DNA of 5,973 nt from an uncultured Ruminococcus sp. (GTDB taxonomy: Bacteria > Bacillota > Clostridia > Oscillospirales > CAG-272). The notes under the pieces were generated by a model that was not told the origin of the DNA, searched no databases, and saw nothing but the letters and a program-made list of their open reading frames with translations. Both the position numbers and the translations under genes were made by a program. The DNA is taken from contig CACZSP010000079.1 in the NCBI GenBank assembly GCA_902783905.1, positions 1 through 5,973 of the forward strand, read 5' to 3'. Shown here piece by piece: positions 5,911 to 5,973 of this stretch (the first letter of the stretch is position 1; every line of letters begins with the position of its first letter).

Positions 5911-5973
5911 TGGAAAGACATTCAGGCATACCAACACGGCGGCTTCTGGGCGCGCCTGCGCGTGCAGATTAAA

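Noticed and set aside
5865..5972. 35-codon ORF with AAAGG 8 nt ahead of its ATG
   Set aside because: It is short, has no recognisable features and overlaps another frame that looks more protein-like; the ribosome binding site match is weak.
1..5973. CRISPR array, tRNA, rRNA, insertion sequence, toxin-antitoxin or defence genes
   Set aside because: No spaced direct repeats, cloverleaf, transposase motifs or matching domains were seen on either strand.

Overview
The window looks like chromosomal DNA from a moderately GC-rich member of the Bacillota (Clostridia, possibly an Oscillospirales-like gut or rumen lineage). This is inferred from textbook sigma-A type promoters, strong AGGAGG/GAGGA ribosome binding sites, lipoproteins with long Thr/Glu-rich linkers, and a solute-binding protein of the kind common in Clostridia. 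No marker gene is present, so the taxonomy is an inference.

Layout: 1-36 is a short palindromic tandem repeat at the left edge. About 112-162 is a long inverted repeat. 176-1819 (minus) encodes a YfbK-like von Willebrand factor A protein. 1820-1955 is a gap with a -10 box and a hairpin. 1956-3185 (minus) encodes a sialidase-fold (Asp-box/BNR) lipoprotein. 3186-3354 is a divergent regulatory region with two consensus promoters. From 3355 to 4264 (plus) lies a beta-propeller-like protein of unknown function whose natural start appears separated from its body by a one-base frameshift. 4305-5822 (plus) encodes an extracellular solute-binding lipoprotein. 5823-5973 holds no convincing complete gene, only inverted repeats and possibly a fragment.

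How the genes may work together (inference): the divergent pair of transcription units puts a surface-anchored glycosidase-like propeller opposite a second propeller-like protein and a sugar-type solute-binding lipoprotein. This resembles a small glycan-harvesting locus. Both promoter spacers carry a similar TTGCGG...GCGTTT motif in the same absolute orientation, so one regulator may control both directions. The vWA gene seems to be a separate unit with its own -10 box. No transporter permease is visible in the window.

The most interesting points are the frameshift at an A6 run just behind the start of the propeller gene, an exact in-frame 21-bp duplication of the ribosome binding site and start codon of the sialidase-like gene, and the paired operator-like motifs in the divergent promoters. 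I did not find a clearly new defence or mobile system here.
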